A stretch of DNA of 64,000 nt, taken from contig NC_041018.1 in assembly GCF_004193775.1 (NCBI RefSeq), forward strand, positions 32,509,940 to 32,573,939, read 5' to 3'. Below are positions 1 to 10,639 of the stretch, one piece after another. Under the pieces are notes generated by a model, which was not told the DNA's origin, ran no database searches, and worked only from the letters and a program-made list of their open reading frames with translations. Each line of letters starts with the position of its first letter. Position 1 is the first letter of the stretch. This stretch comes from Glycine soja (Eukaryota; Streptophyta; Magnoliopsida; Fabales; Fabaceae). The position numbers and the translations under genes are program-made.

Positions 1-441
1 CGAGAGTGAGTTTCGGATGTGGCACATGTGATAACCCCGCTCAATGGAGGGATCTTGGGAATATTACTATGTTGGCATGAGTAGTCGTGTTCAGCATTAA
101 TATTTCCAAGCGACCTATGAAGTTGAGGACCTTTAGTTACCTTTAACCCATCTTAGCCTTTTAGGACGTAGTGCGGTGGCTAATCAAGAGTAGTCTTGAA
201 TTGGTTGATACGCGATACTACACTCAAACGAGGCTTTCCTATGGACATTGTTGGACCGGGAGTAGTCCCGCAATCCGACAATATCCGGAAGTGGTCAATG
301 ACTTTGGGAACTTGGTAGAACCCGTGATACAGGTACATATGAAACCATAGTCCTTACCAAATGACGTGTTTACCCTTAACTCCAACATTTTGGATTTAAC
401 TTCACCATGTTTTCTCCGTACTTTGGCATAGTCATGCATAC
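1..441 (+). other. 5' leader of the Ogre-type element
   Basis: This gene-free stretch precedes ORF1 in the element. I see no LTR terminus and no tRNA-complementary primer-binding site in it, so the 5' LTR must end left of position 1. Open reading frames here are short and antisense and are not credible genes. Confidence 0.6.
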
Positions 442-1962
442 ATGCATCCATGCATAAACTCTTTTTTTTCATCCAAATTATCGAAGGACTTAGACAAGCT
501 TTTTGTAAACTTTGTAGATATGGACATCCCACTGAGAAGCACTAGGAAGTACCTTTTCAAAAAAACAGACCTGTTGAGATTAAGGGAGCTAGCATCTTTA
601 GTAAGTGATCCAGTTGATTTTCAAGCTCATCATGGGAAGTTGCTCAGAATTCTTAGAGTAGATGTTGAGGAAGGATGCCTAGAGACCCTGGTTCAGTTCT
701 ATGACCCGCTCTACCATTACTTCACATTTCCCGATTACCAGCTTGTCCCCACACTTGAAGAGTACTCCTACCTAGTTGGCTTACCTGTGCCAGACAAGAT
801 ACCTTTCCATGGTTTTGAGCCTACCCCTAAACCCTCCGACATCGCAGCCGCCCTCCATCTTAAAACCTCCATCATCCAAGCAAACCTTACCTCTAAAGGA
901 GGCCTCCAAGGTCTTCCCACCCACTTCCTCTACCAACAAGCCTCCATATTTGCTGAAGCAGCTAGTACACTTGCCTTCCATTCTATCCTAGCCCTCCTTA
1001 TATATGGCCTTTTACTCTTCCCAAATATTGACAACTTCATCGATATCAATGCCATTAAAATCTTTTTTACAAAGAACCCCGTACCCACTCTACTCGCCGA
1101 TACCTACCATTCTATTCATGACCGTACCCAGGCTGGCCGGGGAACCATTTCTTGTTGTGCATCTTTGCTCTATCAGTGGTTTACCTTCCACTTACCTCAA
1201 TCCCGTGCCTTCAAGACCAATGATGACAAGCTTTCCTGGCCTCGCCGAATCATGACTCTTGACCCATCTGACATTGTTTGGTACCAAGCAGCTAGTGATG
1301 TTGGAGAGATTATTGTGAGTTGTGGTGAATATCCCAACGTACCTCTTTTGGGTATGCGTGGCGGAATTAGCTACAACCCACTCCTCGCTCGACGACAATT
1401 TGGGTACCCGATAAAGACAAAACCAAACAACCTTGCCTTGACTAATGAATTCTATCTTAACCATGGAGATCACTCGAACAAAAGGGAAAGATTCGCACAA
1501 GCTTGGAGCGCTATCCGCAGACTCAGCAGAAGTCAGTTGGGAAAGAAATCAGACTATGTGCACGAATCTTATACCCAGTGGGTTATTGATAGGACCAAGA
1601 GCTTTGGCCTACCCTACCGCTTACCTAGATACCTATCGTCCACCATCCCACCATCATCCTTGCCTATCCCCTTCGACACCAAGGAAGAGTTTCATGAACA
1701 ATTAACCAAAGAAAGGCAAGAAAAAGAAACTTGGAAGAGGAGATGCCAGGAGCTCGAGCAAGAGAATGAGACTTTGAAAGGGAAGATAGCCCAACAGAGC
1801 CGTGAGCTTTTTATCCAGAACCAGAGGATGATTAAGAAGGACGACTTGCTTCGTCGGAAAGACGCTTTGCTCCACCAAGATGCTAGAAGGAAGAGGAGGT
1901 TTATGGACTTGTTCTCTCGTGCACATTCAGACTCCGAGGACCCATCTACTCCGGGAGTTTGA
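442..1962 (+). CDS. Ogre ORF1 protein of unknown function
   Basis: A 506-residue uninterrupted frame. The N-terminal two thirds resemble the uncharacterised domain found in the first ORF of legume Ogre elements (from memory the DUF7745 / plant-mobile-domain-like group; not searched). From about residue 412 the protein is a highly charged coiled coil rich in Glu, Lys and Arg with heptad-like Leu spacing, ending in a basic patch and an acidic Ser/Asp tail. The ATG at 442 gives the longest form. An internal ATG at 520-522, beginning MDIPLRSTRK, is an equally good start and removes a poorly conserved-looking leader. It lies upstream of gag in another frame and is separated from it by a 49-nt A tract. 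The function is unknown; a structural or nucleic-acid-binding role is only a guess. Confidence 0.8.
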   Translation: MHPCINSFFSSKLSKDLDKLFVNFVDMDIPLRSTRKYLFKKTDLLRLRELASLVSDPVDFQAHHGKLLRILRVDVEEGCLETLVQFYDPLYHYFTFPDYQLVPTLEEYSYLVGLPVPDKIPFHGFEPTPKPSDIAAALHLKTSIIQANLTSKGGLQGLPTHFLYQQASIFAEAASTLAFHSILALLIYGLLLFPNIDNFIDINAIKIFFTKNPVPTLLADTYHSIHDRTQAGRGTISCCASLLYQWFTFHLPQSRAFKTNDDKLSWPRRIMTLDPSDIVWYQAASDVGEIIVSCGEYPNVPLLGMRGGISYNPLLARRQFGYPIKTKPNNLALTNEFYLNHGDHSNKRERFAQAWSAIRRLSRSQLGKKSDYVHESYTQWVIDRTKSFGLPYRLPRYLSSTIPPSSLPIPFDTKEEFHEQLTKERQEKETWKRRCQELEQENETLKGKIAQQSRELFIQNQRMIKKDDLLRRKDALLHQDARRKRRFMDLFSRAHSDSEDPSTPGV

Positions 1963-2016
1963 GTCTGAAGTTCTTAGGACCTCATGTTTAGATTTTAGCT
2001 CCCGAAATCTCTTGAC

Positions 2017-2020
<4 letters not shown>

Positions 2021-2069
<49 letters not shown>
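2021..2069 (+). repeat. A49 homopolymer between ORF1 and gag
   Basis: An uninterrupted run of 49 A residues starts 58 nt after the ORF1 stop codon. It separates ORF1 from gag. Its exact length is likely to be unstable in replication and sequencing. Confidence 0.95.
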
Positions 2070-2071
<2 letters not shown>

Positions 2072-2342
2072 CTTTGTAATGTTCCAATGCTTAAGTGAAG
2101 TGTTTCAGTTTATGATGTTTACAATTTCTCTAACAAGTTCTTCGATAATAATTTGTTCCCTTTCTCTTTGCATAAGCATAAGCATGCATCATGTTGCATT
2201 CATGGTTTCTAAATCGAGTCTCACACTGTGTTCACTACTTCAAAAAGGGGGGAAGTCAATCAGCCGCCGCCCAAGGAAAGTGGCCCGACGAATTCTCCAC
2301 AAACCAACTCGCATTTACAACACCAGGGCCAATCGGAAGAGG

Positions 2343-5300
2343 ATGGATATAGTTGAACAAGAAAATCAGAGTCTCAGGGAGGAGGTTGCCACTTTACGAG
2401 AGGGAATGGATAGGTTGACGACCATGATGAGTGCACTCCTGTCAGCCCAGAACTCTCAAGCTGCCGCCGCTGCTGTAGAGCAGCCTTTGGTGAGCACAAC
2501 CCCGCTATCTACAGTGACTTCTCCACCCCTCTTTTTGCCTCCAGGTTGTACATGGGGAATGCCACCTCCAGTCTGTGGAAGCCCCCAGCCCGCTGTATCT
2601 GAAGTTCCACCTCCTTTTGCTCAGCAGTCAGCACCGATTCCGCAACCCAATACCTCTTTCCCTCAAGCTGCAATGACTTATTCAGCTCCACTGATTCACA
2701 CTATTCAACAAGAGGTTGAACCAATTTTTCCAAGCTGAAAATGTTGTAGCCTTCGACAAGATGGAAGAACTCCAAGAAAGATTTGATGGTATGCAAAGGG
2801 AAGTCGAAGCCCTCCGAGGAAGAGATCTGTTCGGGAAGGACGCCTGTGAATTATGCTTGGTCCCAAATGTTACTATCCCTCACAAGTTCAAGGTGCCAGA
2901 CTTCGAGAAGTATAAAGGGAACTCTTGTCCCCGCAGTCACTTGGTGATGTACGCGCGGAAAATGTCCATGTATACTGACAATCATAAGCTGCTTATTCAT
3001 TTCTTTCAGGACAGCCTGACTGGGGCCGCTCTGAAGTGGTATATGAATTTGGACAGTGCGAGCATTCGTACTTTCAATGACCTGGGTGAAGCGTTCATCC
3101 GGCAGTATAAGTACAATTTGGACATGGCCCCAGATCGTGATCAGCTCCGTGCGATGACACAAAAAGAGAAGGAAACGTTCAAGGAGTATGCCCAGCGTTG
3201 GAGGGAAGTGGCTGCCCAGATTGTCCCGCCGTTGGAAGAAAGGGAAATGACCAAAATATTTCTGAAGACCCTGAGCCAGTTTTATTACGAGAAAATGGTT
3301 GCAAGTGCACCAACAGACTTCACCGAAATGGTCAACATGGGGTTGCGATTAGAGGAAGGTGTCCGAGAGGGACGTTTGACCGGGGAAAGTGCCCCTGCCG
3401 CAAGTAATGCCAAGAAGTTTGGAGGCCACTTTGCGAAGAAGAAAGATCAAGAGGTGGGAATGGTAGCTCATGGTAAGCCTTAGCAGAATTTCACCCCATA
3501 TCGTCAGGTTGCGAATGTCGCATCCACTATCCCAAACCCATCATATCACCAACAAAGGCCACATTACCCCTACCCGTACCCTCCACAACAATACCCTCCA
3601 CAACCATACCCTCCACAACAATACCCTCCACAACAATACCCTCCACAGCAATACCATCAGCCACAATACCCTCAAAAACAACAAAATCGCCCGCAGACCC
3701 CCCAACAACCATATCATTCACAAAACCGCCAGAAAACAACCTTTGATCCAATCCCGATGAAATATGCTGACTTACTCCCCGCCCTGCTCGCCAAAAACCT
3801 TGTCCAGGTCAGAACACCCCCCCGTACACCAGATGTTTTACCTCCCTGGTTTCGTCATGATTTAACAGGCGCTTTCCACCAAGGGGCCCCAGGTCATGAC
3901 GTTGAAAACTGCTATGTCCTGAAGAATGAAGTGCAAAAACTAGTCCGGGCCAACTTGCTATCCTTCAAAGATCAGAATCCCAATGTTCAGGCGAACCCTC
4001 TGCCGAACCACGGGCCTGCTGTCAACATGATACAAGATTGTGATGAAGACGGTGTCATCCTGAACGTCCAGCACGTTCGAACTCCCCTGGTCCCAATACA
4101 TATCAAGATGTGCGAAGCAGCTCTGTTTGACCATGATCATGCAGCGTGTGAAATATGTCCTGTGAATGTAAAAGGATGCCCAAAGGTACAAGAGGACGTA
4201 CAAAGGCTGATAGACAACAGAGAACTAATCATCACGAGGAAGGACAAGGAAGTGTGCGTCATCACCCCTGAGTTTCAGCGGTTGGAAATAAGCTATAACA
4301 GTGGGGAATCAACTACTACTCCACTGGTGGTTGGCTTGCCAGGACCTATGCCGTATGCTTCTCTAAAAGCGGTCCCTTACAGGTATAGTGCCACGATGTT
4401 GGAAGGTGGGCAGGAGGTGCCTTTGCCCTCCCTAACTCCTGCGATTTCTGTGGACAACATTGCTAGTGACGGTAAAGTTCTGAGGAATGGACGTGTTATC
4501 CCCACATTGTTTGCAAAGAAAGTGAATGATCCGGCAGTTAAACAGGCGACAGTGAATGGCCCCGGTACAAGGAAGGAAGTAGGCCAATCCAATGGGACTA
4601 GCAAGAATTCTGATCATGACGAAATTCTGAAACTGATCCAGAAGAGTGAGTATAAAGTAGTAGACCAGCTGTTGCAAACTCCCTCTAAGATATCCATTTT
4701 GTCTCTGCTATTGAACTCAGAAGCACACCGTGAGGCTCTAATGAAGGTGTTGGACCAAGCTTTTGTGGAGAGGGACGTGACTGTTAATCAATTGGACAGT
4801 ATAGTAGGAAACATTACTGCCTGCAATAATTTAAGTTTTAGTGATGAAGAGCTTCCTGAGGAGGGGAGGAACCACAATCTGGCGTTACATATATCGGTGA
4901 ACTGCAAGTCAGATGCTCTGTCGAATGTACTTGTGGACACTGGTTCCTCATTGAATGTAATGGCCAAATCCACATTAGATCAACTTTCCTACCGGGGGCC
5001 TCCCATGAGAAGAAGCGGGGTGGTTGTCAAAGCGTTTGATGGATCAAGAAAGTCTGTTATCGGGGAGGTTGATTTGCCCATTACAATTGGGCCGTTTGTT
5101 TTCCAAATTACATTCCAGGTGATGGATATCCAAGCCGCATACAGTTGCCTTTTGGGTAGGCCGTGGATCCATGAAGCGGGGGCCGTGACATCCACCTTGC
5201 ATCAAAAGCTGAAGTTTGTCAGAAATGGGAGATTGATCACTGTGAGTGGAGAGGAAGCCTTGTTGGTTAGTCATTTGTCAGCTTTTTCCTTTATTGGTGC

Positions 5301-5694
5301 TGATGAAACAGAAGGAACCTTTTTCCAAGGTCTGACTGTAGAGGGTAAAAAGCCAGAGAAAAATGAAGTATCTTTTGCTACTTGGAAGAGCGCACAGAAA
5401 GTGGTGCAGGAAGGAACAGGTGAAGGATGGGGAAAAGTTGTGCAGTTGTTAGAGAGTAAAAACCGCGAAGGACTGGGATTTGCTTCTTCTGCAGGATCCG
5501 CAACGAACAGTGTTGGATCAAGCTCCATTACTAGCACCTTTCGTAGCGCCGGGTTCATCAACAACTCGCCAGAAGCCAATGCTGTCTTGGAAGATGTTCC
5601 TGAAGAGATAGTACTTGCATTTGTCACACCTGGAAAAATTGTTCGCAACTGGGACGCGGTTGACATCCCTTCAGTAGTTCATGCATCAAAGTAA
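2343..5694 (+). pseudogene. Ogre gag-protease, broken by a frameshift and a nonsense codon
   Basis: Gag begins MDIVEQENQSL at 2343, although the same frame is open from 2079. It has an N-terminal coiled coil, a Pro/Gln-rich linker, then the retrotransposon gag core (about 2860-3400; hallmark ALKWYMNL). Near 2724-2729 the reading frame shifts by one. Deleting one T of the run AATTTTTCC would restore the family-like junction, so a 1-nt insertion is the simplest cause. A TAG at 3481-3483 interrupts the second frame, but the frame continues open behind it to 5694. It passes a YPPQQ tandem repeat, a zinc-knuckle-like GAFHQGAPGHDVENC whose expected first Cys is Gly, and an aspartic protease with the DTGSS catalytic motif (GAC at 4936). 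The frame ends at TAA 5692-5694, one codon into the pro-pol intron. Gag should form particles and the protease should mature them. In this copy Gag cannot be made as one chain without correction. Confidence 0.85.
3578..3665 (+). repeat. 15-bp tandem repeat encoding Tyr-Pro-Pro-Gln-Gln in gag
   Basis: About six copies of TACCCTCCACAACAA with single-base variants lie in the gag frame behind the TAG at 3481. They encode a low-complexity YPPQQ linker ahead of the zinc knuckle. The antisense reading gives a Gly/Val repeat ORF that is an artefact of this array. Confidence 0.85.
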
Positions 5695-5970
5695 TGGGTC
5701 TTTGTTTTTTCTGTTTGTTTGTTTTTCAAAAAAGATCCTTTCGTCTTGCCCAGGACGAAAGCGCAATCATGTAGGGCTGTTTTGTTTCAAGCACTACTCT
5801 TATTAATGGAAAATGTGGTTTATCCTGATATCTATGCTTATTGCTCTTTCTGGAAAATGGTAACACCAAAAAACCCAAAAATATTTTATTTTTGTTTTCT
5901 GATTTCAATTAATTATAAAAAGTCTGCAGTGTTCACTCATTTTCTAAAGTCAATCATCAATCATATGCAG
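5691..5970 (+). other. Spliceosomal intron between protease and reverse transcriptase
   Basis: The donor GTAATG begins at 5691 and the acceptor ATATGCAG ends at 5970, with T-rich sequence in between (280 nt). The first two bases of the junction codon (5689-5690, AA) plus 5971 (A) make AAA. From 5972 the frame is open, in phase with the RT frame (6092-5972 = 120 = 40 codons), and runs to 9436. Unspliced RNA reads AAG then TAA, so both forms carry Lys at this position and only the unspliced form stops. An intron here is known for Ogre elements. The exact sites in this copy are inferred from consensus and frame. Confidence 0.85.
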
Positions 5971-8900
5971 ACTAGGCATTTATGAGCCCGTTGAACATAA
6001 TAACCCTGCACTCTCTCCCAACTTCGAATCTCCTGTCTACGAGGCTGAAGAGGAGGAGGATGATGGAATCCCAGAGGAACTTGCTCGGTTATTGGAATAT
6101 GAAAAGAAAACCATTCGGCCTCATGAGGAGGTAGTAGAGGTGATTAACTTGGGAACCGAGGAAGATAAGAAGGAAGTCAAGATTGGGGCATCGCTTGAGG
6201 CAACTGTCAAACGAAGGGTGATTGAATTACTCAAAGAATACGTCGATGTGTTCGCATGGTCGTACCAAGATATGCCTGGCTTGGATCCCCGTATCGTGGA
6301 GCACCGTTTGCCTTTGAAGCCCGAATGCCCACCGGTCAAACAGAAACTGAGAAGAACTCGCCCTGACATGGCTCTCAAGATCAAAGAGGAAGTACAGAAG
6401 CAGATCGATGCAGGTTTTCTTGTCACATCAGAGTATCCTCAATGGCTAGCCAACATAGTGCCTGTTCCAAAGAGGGACGGCAAAGTCAGGATGTGCGTTG
6501 ACTACCGGGATTTGAACAAGGCTAGTCCGAAAGATGACTTTCCTCTACCTCACATCGATGTATTGGTTGACAGCGCTGCAAAGTCCAAGGTCTTCTCCTT
6601 CATGGACGGTTTCTCTGGGTACAATCAGATCAAGATGGCAGTTGAAGACAGGGAAAAGACATCTTTCATCACGCCTTGGGGCACCTTTTGCTACAGGGTA
6701 ATGCCTTTTGGGTTAATAAATGCAGGTGCCACTTACCAAAGAGGCATGACCACTCTCTTTCATGACATGATGCACAAAGAGATAGAAGTGTACGTGGATG
6801 ATATGATTGTCAAGTCAGGCACTGAAGAAGAACATGTCGAGTACTTGCTGAAGATGTTTCAACGGCTGAGAAAGTACCAACTTCGACTGAATCCCAACAA
6901 ATGTACCTTTGGTGTTAGATCTGGAAAACTCTTGGGTTTCATTGTCAGTCAGAAAGGTATTGAAGTAGATCCTGACAAGGTCAAGGCCATTAGAGAAATG
7001 CCGGTTCCACAAACAGAGAAACAAGTGAGAGGTTTTCTTGGGCGTCTAAATTACATTTCTCGTTTCATCTCGCACATGACAGCCACGTGCGGACCTATAT
7101 TCAAGTTGCTTCGAAAAGATCAAGGGATTGTTTGGACCGAAGATTGTCAAAAGGCTTTTGATAGTATCAAGAATTATCTGCTAGAACCTCCAATTCTTAT
7201 ACCTCCAGTTGAAGGAAGGCCTCTGATTATGTACTTGACTGTGTTAGAAGATTCTATGGGCTGTGTGCTCGGACAACAGGATGAGACCGGAAGGAAAGAA
7301 CATGCCATCTACTACTTGAGCAAGAAGTTTACCGATTGTGAGTCCAGGTACTCCCTACTTGAGAAAACTTGTTGTGCACTAGCTTGGGCTGCCAAGCGTC
7401 TTCGTCACTACATGATTAACCACACCACCTGGCTAATATCCAAAATGGACCCGATCAAGTATATCTTTGAGAAACCCGCTCTGACAGGAAGAATTGCTCG
7501 TTGGCAGATGTTGTTATCCGAGTATGATATCGAATACCGCACCCAGAGGGCAATTAAGGGGAGTGTTCTTGCTGATCATTTGGCTCACCAACCAATTGAG
7601 GACTATCAACCCGTCAAGTTTGACTTTCCTGATGAAGAGATTATGTACTTGAAGATGAAGGATTGTGAGGAACCATTGCTTGGAGAAGGTCCAGATCCCG
7701 AGTCTAGATGGGGTTTGATTTTTGATGGAGCCGTGAATGTCTTTGGCAATGGAATTGGGGCAGTTATTATCACTCCTGAAGGTAATCATCTCCCTTTCGC
7801 TGCAAGGTTACAGTTTGATTGCACCAAAAATGTGGCAGAGTATGAAGCATGTATCCTGGGCATTGAAAAAGCCATTGACTTGAAAATCAAGAACCTTGAC
7901 ATTTACGGGGATTCAGCTCTCGTGATCAACCAAATCAAAGGAGAATGGGAAACTCGCCACCCCGGCTTGATTCCATACAAAGATTATGCAAAGCGTTTGC
8001 TAACCTTCTTCAACAAAGTGGAGCTTCACCACATCCCTCGTGATGAGAACCAGATGGCAGATGCGTTAGCAACTTTATCCTCCATGTACGAAGTGAGTCA
8101 CCGGAACAATTTGCCAACAATCAGAATTCAGCGCCTCGAGAGGCCCGCTCACGTGTTTGCAGTCGAAGAGGTTGTTGATGATAAGCCCTGGTTCCATGAT
8201 ATCAAGTGCTTCCTTCAAAGCCAGGAATATCCACCCGGAGCATCCAACAAAGACAGGAGAACTTTGAGAAGATTGTCTGGTAATTTCTTCCTAAATGGGG
8301 ATGTTTTGTACAAAAGAAACTTTGACATGGTACTACTCAGGTGTGTAGATAAGCAAGAAGCAGAATTTTTGATGCATGAGGTACATGAAGGCTCCTTTGG
8401 AACTCATCCCAATGGACATGCAATGGCAAGGAAGTTGTTGAGAGCAGGTTACTACTGGATGTCGATGGAGACAGATTGTTGCAAACATGCTAGGAAGTGC
8501 CACAAATGCCAGATTTATGCTGACAAAATTCATGTACCACCAACTACGCTTAATGTTCTTTCTTCTCCGTGGCCTTTCTCTATGTGGGGCATCGATATGA
8601 TTGGCAGAATCGAACCGAAGGCTTCAAACGGGCATCGTTTCATTCTAGTGGCTATTGATTACTTCACCAAGTGGGTCGAAGCAGCATCTTATGCAAATGT
8701 GACTAAGCAAGTTGTGGTCCGTTTTATCAAGAATCAGATCATCTGCCGTTATGGTGTGCCCAACAGAATCATTACAGATAATGGAACGAACTTGAATAAC
8801 AAGATGATGAAAGATTTGTGTGAAGAGTTCAAGATTGAGCATCACAATTCTTCTCCTTACAGACCTCAGATGAATGGCGCAGTTGAAGCTACAAACAAGA

Positions 8901-9436
8901 ATATCAAGAAGATAGTGCAGAAGATGGTGGTCACATACAAAGACTGGCACGAGATGTTACCGTATGCTTTGCATGGGTATCGCACTTCAGTGCGTACCTC
9001 AACAGGGGCAACCCCCTTTTCTTTGGTGTATGGTATGGAAGCAGTACTCCCTGTGGAGGTTGAGATTCCATCAATGAGAGTTATAATGGAGGCCCAGTTA
9101 TCAGAAGCTGAGTGGTGCCAAAGCAGATATGATCAGTTGAATCTAATTGAAGAAAAACGCATAAAGGCCTTGTGCCACGGACAACTTTATCAACAGAGGA
9201 TGAAGCGAGCTTTCGACAAGAAGGTTCGTCCCCGTGTGTTTCAAGAAGGAGATCTTGTGCTCAAGAAGGTTTTATCTTTCCAACCCGATTCTAGGGGCAA
9301 ATGGACGCCTAATTACGAAGGCCCATATGTCGTCAAGAGAACTTTCTCTGGTGGTGCACTGACTCTTACGACTATGGATGGGGATGAGCTCCCTCGTCCC
9401 GTGAATGCGGATGCAGTCAAGAAATACTTTGTCTAA
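5971..9436 (+). CDS. Ogre pol exon: reverse transcriptase, two RNase H domains, integrase
   Basis: Positions 5971-9436 form an uninterrupted frame, with numbering here from the ATG at 6092 (1114 residues). RT has the catalytic YVDD at residues 234-237. A gypsy-type RNase H follows (about 380-500); the position normally holding its first Asp reads Thr (MYLTVLE), so it looks inactive. A second RNase H (about 540-665) keeps D545, E583, D607 and D657, as expected for the additional archaeal-type RNase H of Tat/Ogre elements. Integrase has an HHCC zinc finger (HEVHEG...CHKC) and a D835, D896, E932 triad with 35 residues between the last two (DD35E). The C-terminal tail is basic, with no chromodomain that I recognise. 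Translation presumably depends on splicing to gag-pro, because no start-codon context of its own stands out. Confidence 0.92.
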
Positions 9437-9455
9437 AAATAAAAGAACAGCTCGG

Positions 9456-9483
9456 TAAGTCGAAAACCCGAAAGGGCGGCTTA
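9456..9483 (+). ncRNA. 3' UTR hairpin copy 1 (GAAA tetraloop)
   Basis: The arms UAAGUCG and CGGCUUA pair over 7 bp (one U-G). An asymmetric A4 bulge follows on the 5' side, then CCC-GAAA-GGG closes with a GNRA-type tetraloop. It lies 20 nt after the pol stop codon. Copies 2 and 3 keep the same 28-nt geometry with compensatory changes. Confidence 0.75.
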
Positions 9484-9503
9484 GGCAAAAATGAGCGTCT
9501 CGG

Positions 9504-9531
9504 TGGGTCGAAAACCCGAAAGGGCGACCCA
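9504..9531 (+). ncRNA. 3' UTR hairpin copy 2 (GAAA tetraloop)
   Basis: Same 28-nt architecture as copy 1. The outer arms are UGGGUCG and CGACCCA, fully Watson-Crick paired, with the A4 bulge and CCC-GAAA-GGG unchanged. Compared with copy 1 the two A-U pairs became G-C on both sides. Confidence 0.75.
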
Positions 9532-9573
9532 GGAAAAAATTAGAGACATCAAACAGAAAAATAATTAGCCTGA

Positions 9574-9601
9574 TAGGTCGAAAACCCGAAAGGGCGATCT
9601 A
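9574..9601 (+). ncRNA. 3' UTR hairpin copy 3 (GAAA tetraloop)
   Basis: Same 28-nt architecture. The outer arms are UAGGUCG and CGAUCUA, with one G-U wobble, and the A4 bulge and CCC-GAAA-GGG core are unchanged. It lies 70 nt after copy 2 (start to start), while copies 1 and 2 are 48 nt apart. Confidence 0.75.
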
Positions 9602-10084
9602 TGCAAAATTTAAGGACCAAAAGACAAAGTAACTGCATCGAGCTGATCTTCGTTCATTTGAGGCACAATGGAATGTCAGGGAGACCCTGAATCTGAAGCA
9701 TCCAAACAGTGGAATTCAAGGTTGTCAGAGGGAACAACGGTTATTGTGTTCAATGAACCTTCGATTTATATTTACCATTTTCCAAACTTTGTAAGATCAG
9801 TGGAGCCATGCCATTGGCAGGTCACCACTCTTTCAAATAAATTTGAGCCTGTTGCCTTTCATTTGGAATTCTCATTTATTCAGCTTATAAAACCTTTCCT
9901 TTTTATGGTAGCATTTGAAACAAAGTATTTCTCAAAATCATAAATTTTCTTTCATGTCTTTTTTGAAAAGCACAAACAACAAAACACTTTTTCTTTGAAC
10001 TCGTGAATAGATGAAGGGTGTGTCAACAGCTACCATGAGAATGGGTAAACCTTGCAGGTTGCACGTGGTCAATTGTTTTTTTTC

Positions 10085-10130
10085 AAAAAAAAAAAAAAAA
10101 AAAAAATAATAATAATAATAATAATAATAA
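10085..10130 (+). repeat. A22 run followed by an AAT microsatellite
   Basis: A homopolymer of 22 A is followed directly by about eight AAT/TAA units in the retrotransposon 3' UTR. Confidence 0.9.
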
Positions 10131-10639
10131 GCATGACCACAGAAGCACTAGCTCTTCTACCATGTTTTTTGGATTGGCACGTTCTCCCCAAGAAATGTTT
10201 ATTCCCCATCAGTTGCTGCGGGCTTTACCCCGTCACTATTTTGATATACCCTGGTGGCATTATCCCCATTGAAGATTGCCGAGTGTTTGTGGTGCGACGT
10301 CGGGTCACTTTCAATCTTACTTGTCCAATCTTGTTCCATCAAATCTATCATTCACACAATCATACAAGTCAATCCTCCATACAGTCATACAAGTCGTGTC
10401 GTCATTCAGGCGTTCATGCGTATACACATTCATGCATATACAATAAAGACAATATCATGCGTACATGGCTGCATTAACCATCATGAGTCTTGCTTCAATT
10501 ATCTTTCCATTTCAATCAATCATGAATAATTTGTAACCCTCTATTTCCCCCAAGTGTCATCCCCAATGGGTCTGATCCAAAGGTGTCACCCTCTCTCCGC
10601 CAAGTGGCAATTTCTTTAATGAACAGCTTGTGCATCATT

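Noticed and set aside
3481..3483. Programmed read-through of the TAG in gag
   Set aside because: The codon sits in the middle of gag, before the zinc knuckle, not at a gag/pol boundary. The following bases (CAGAAT) do not fit the CARYYA read-through context. A point mutation from CAG is simpler.
3527..3751. Gly/Val/Glu repeat protein on the minus strand
   Set aside because: Antisense of the YPPQQ-encoding tandem repeat in gag.
9668..9943. A 91-codon ORF in the Ogre 3' UTR
   Set aside because: No domain, no family resemblance and a composition like the surrounding UTR.
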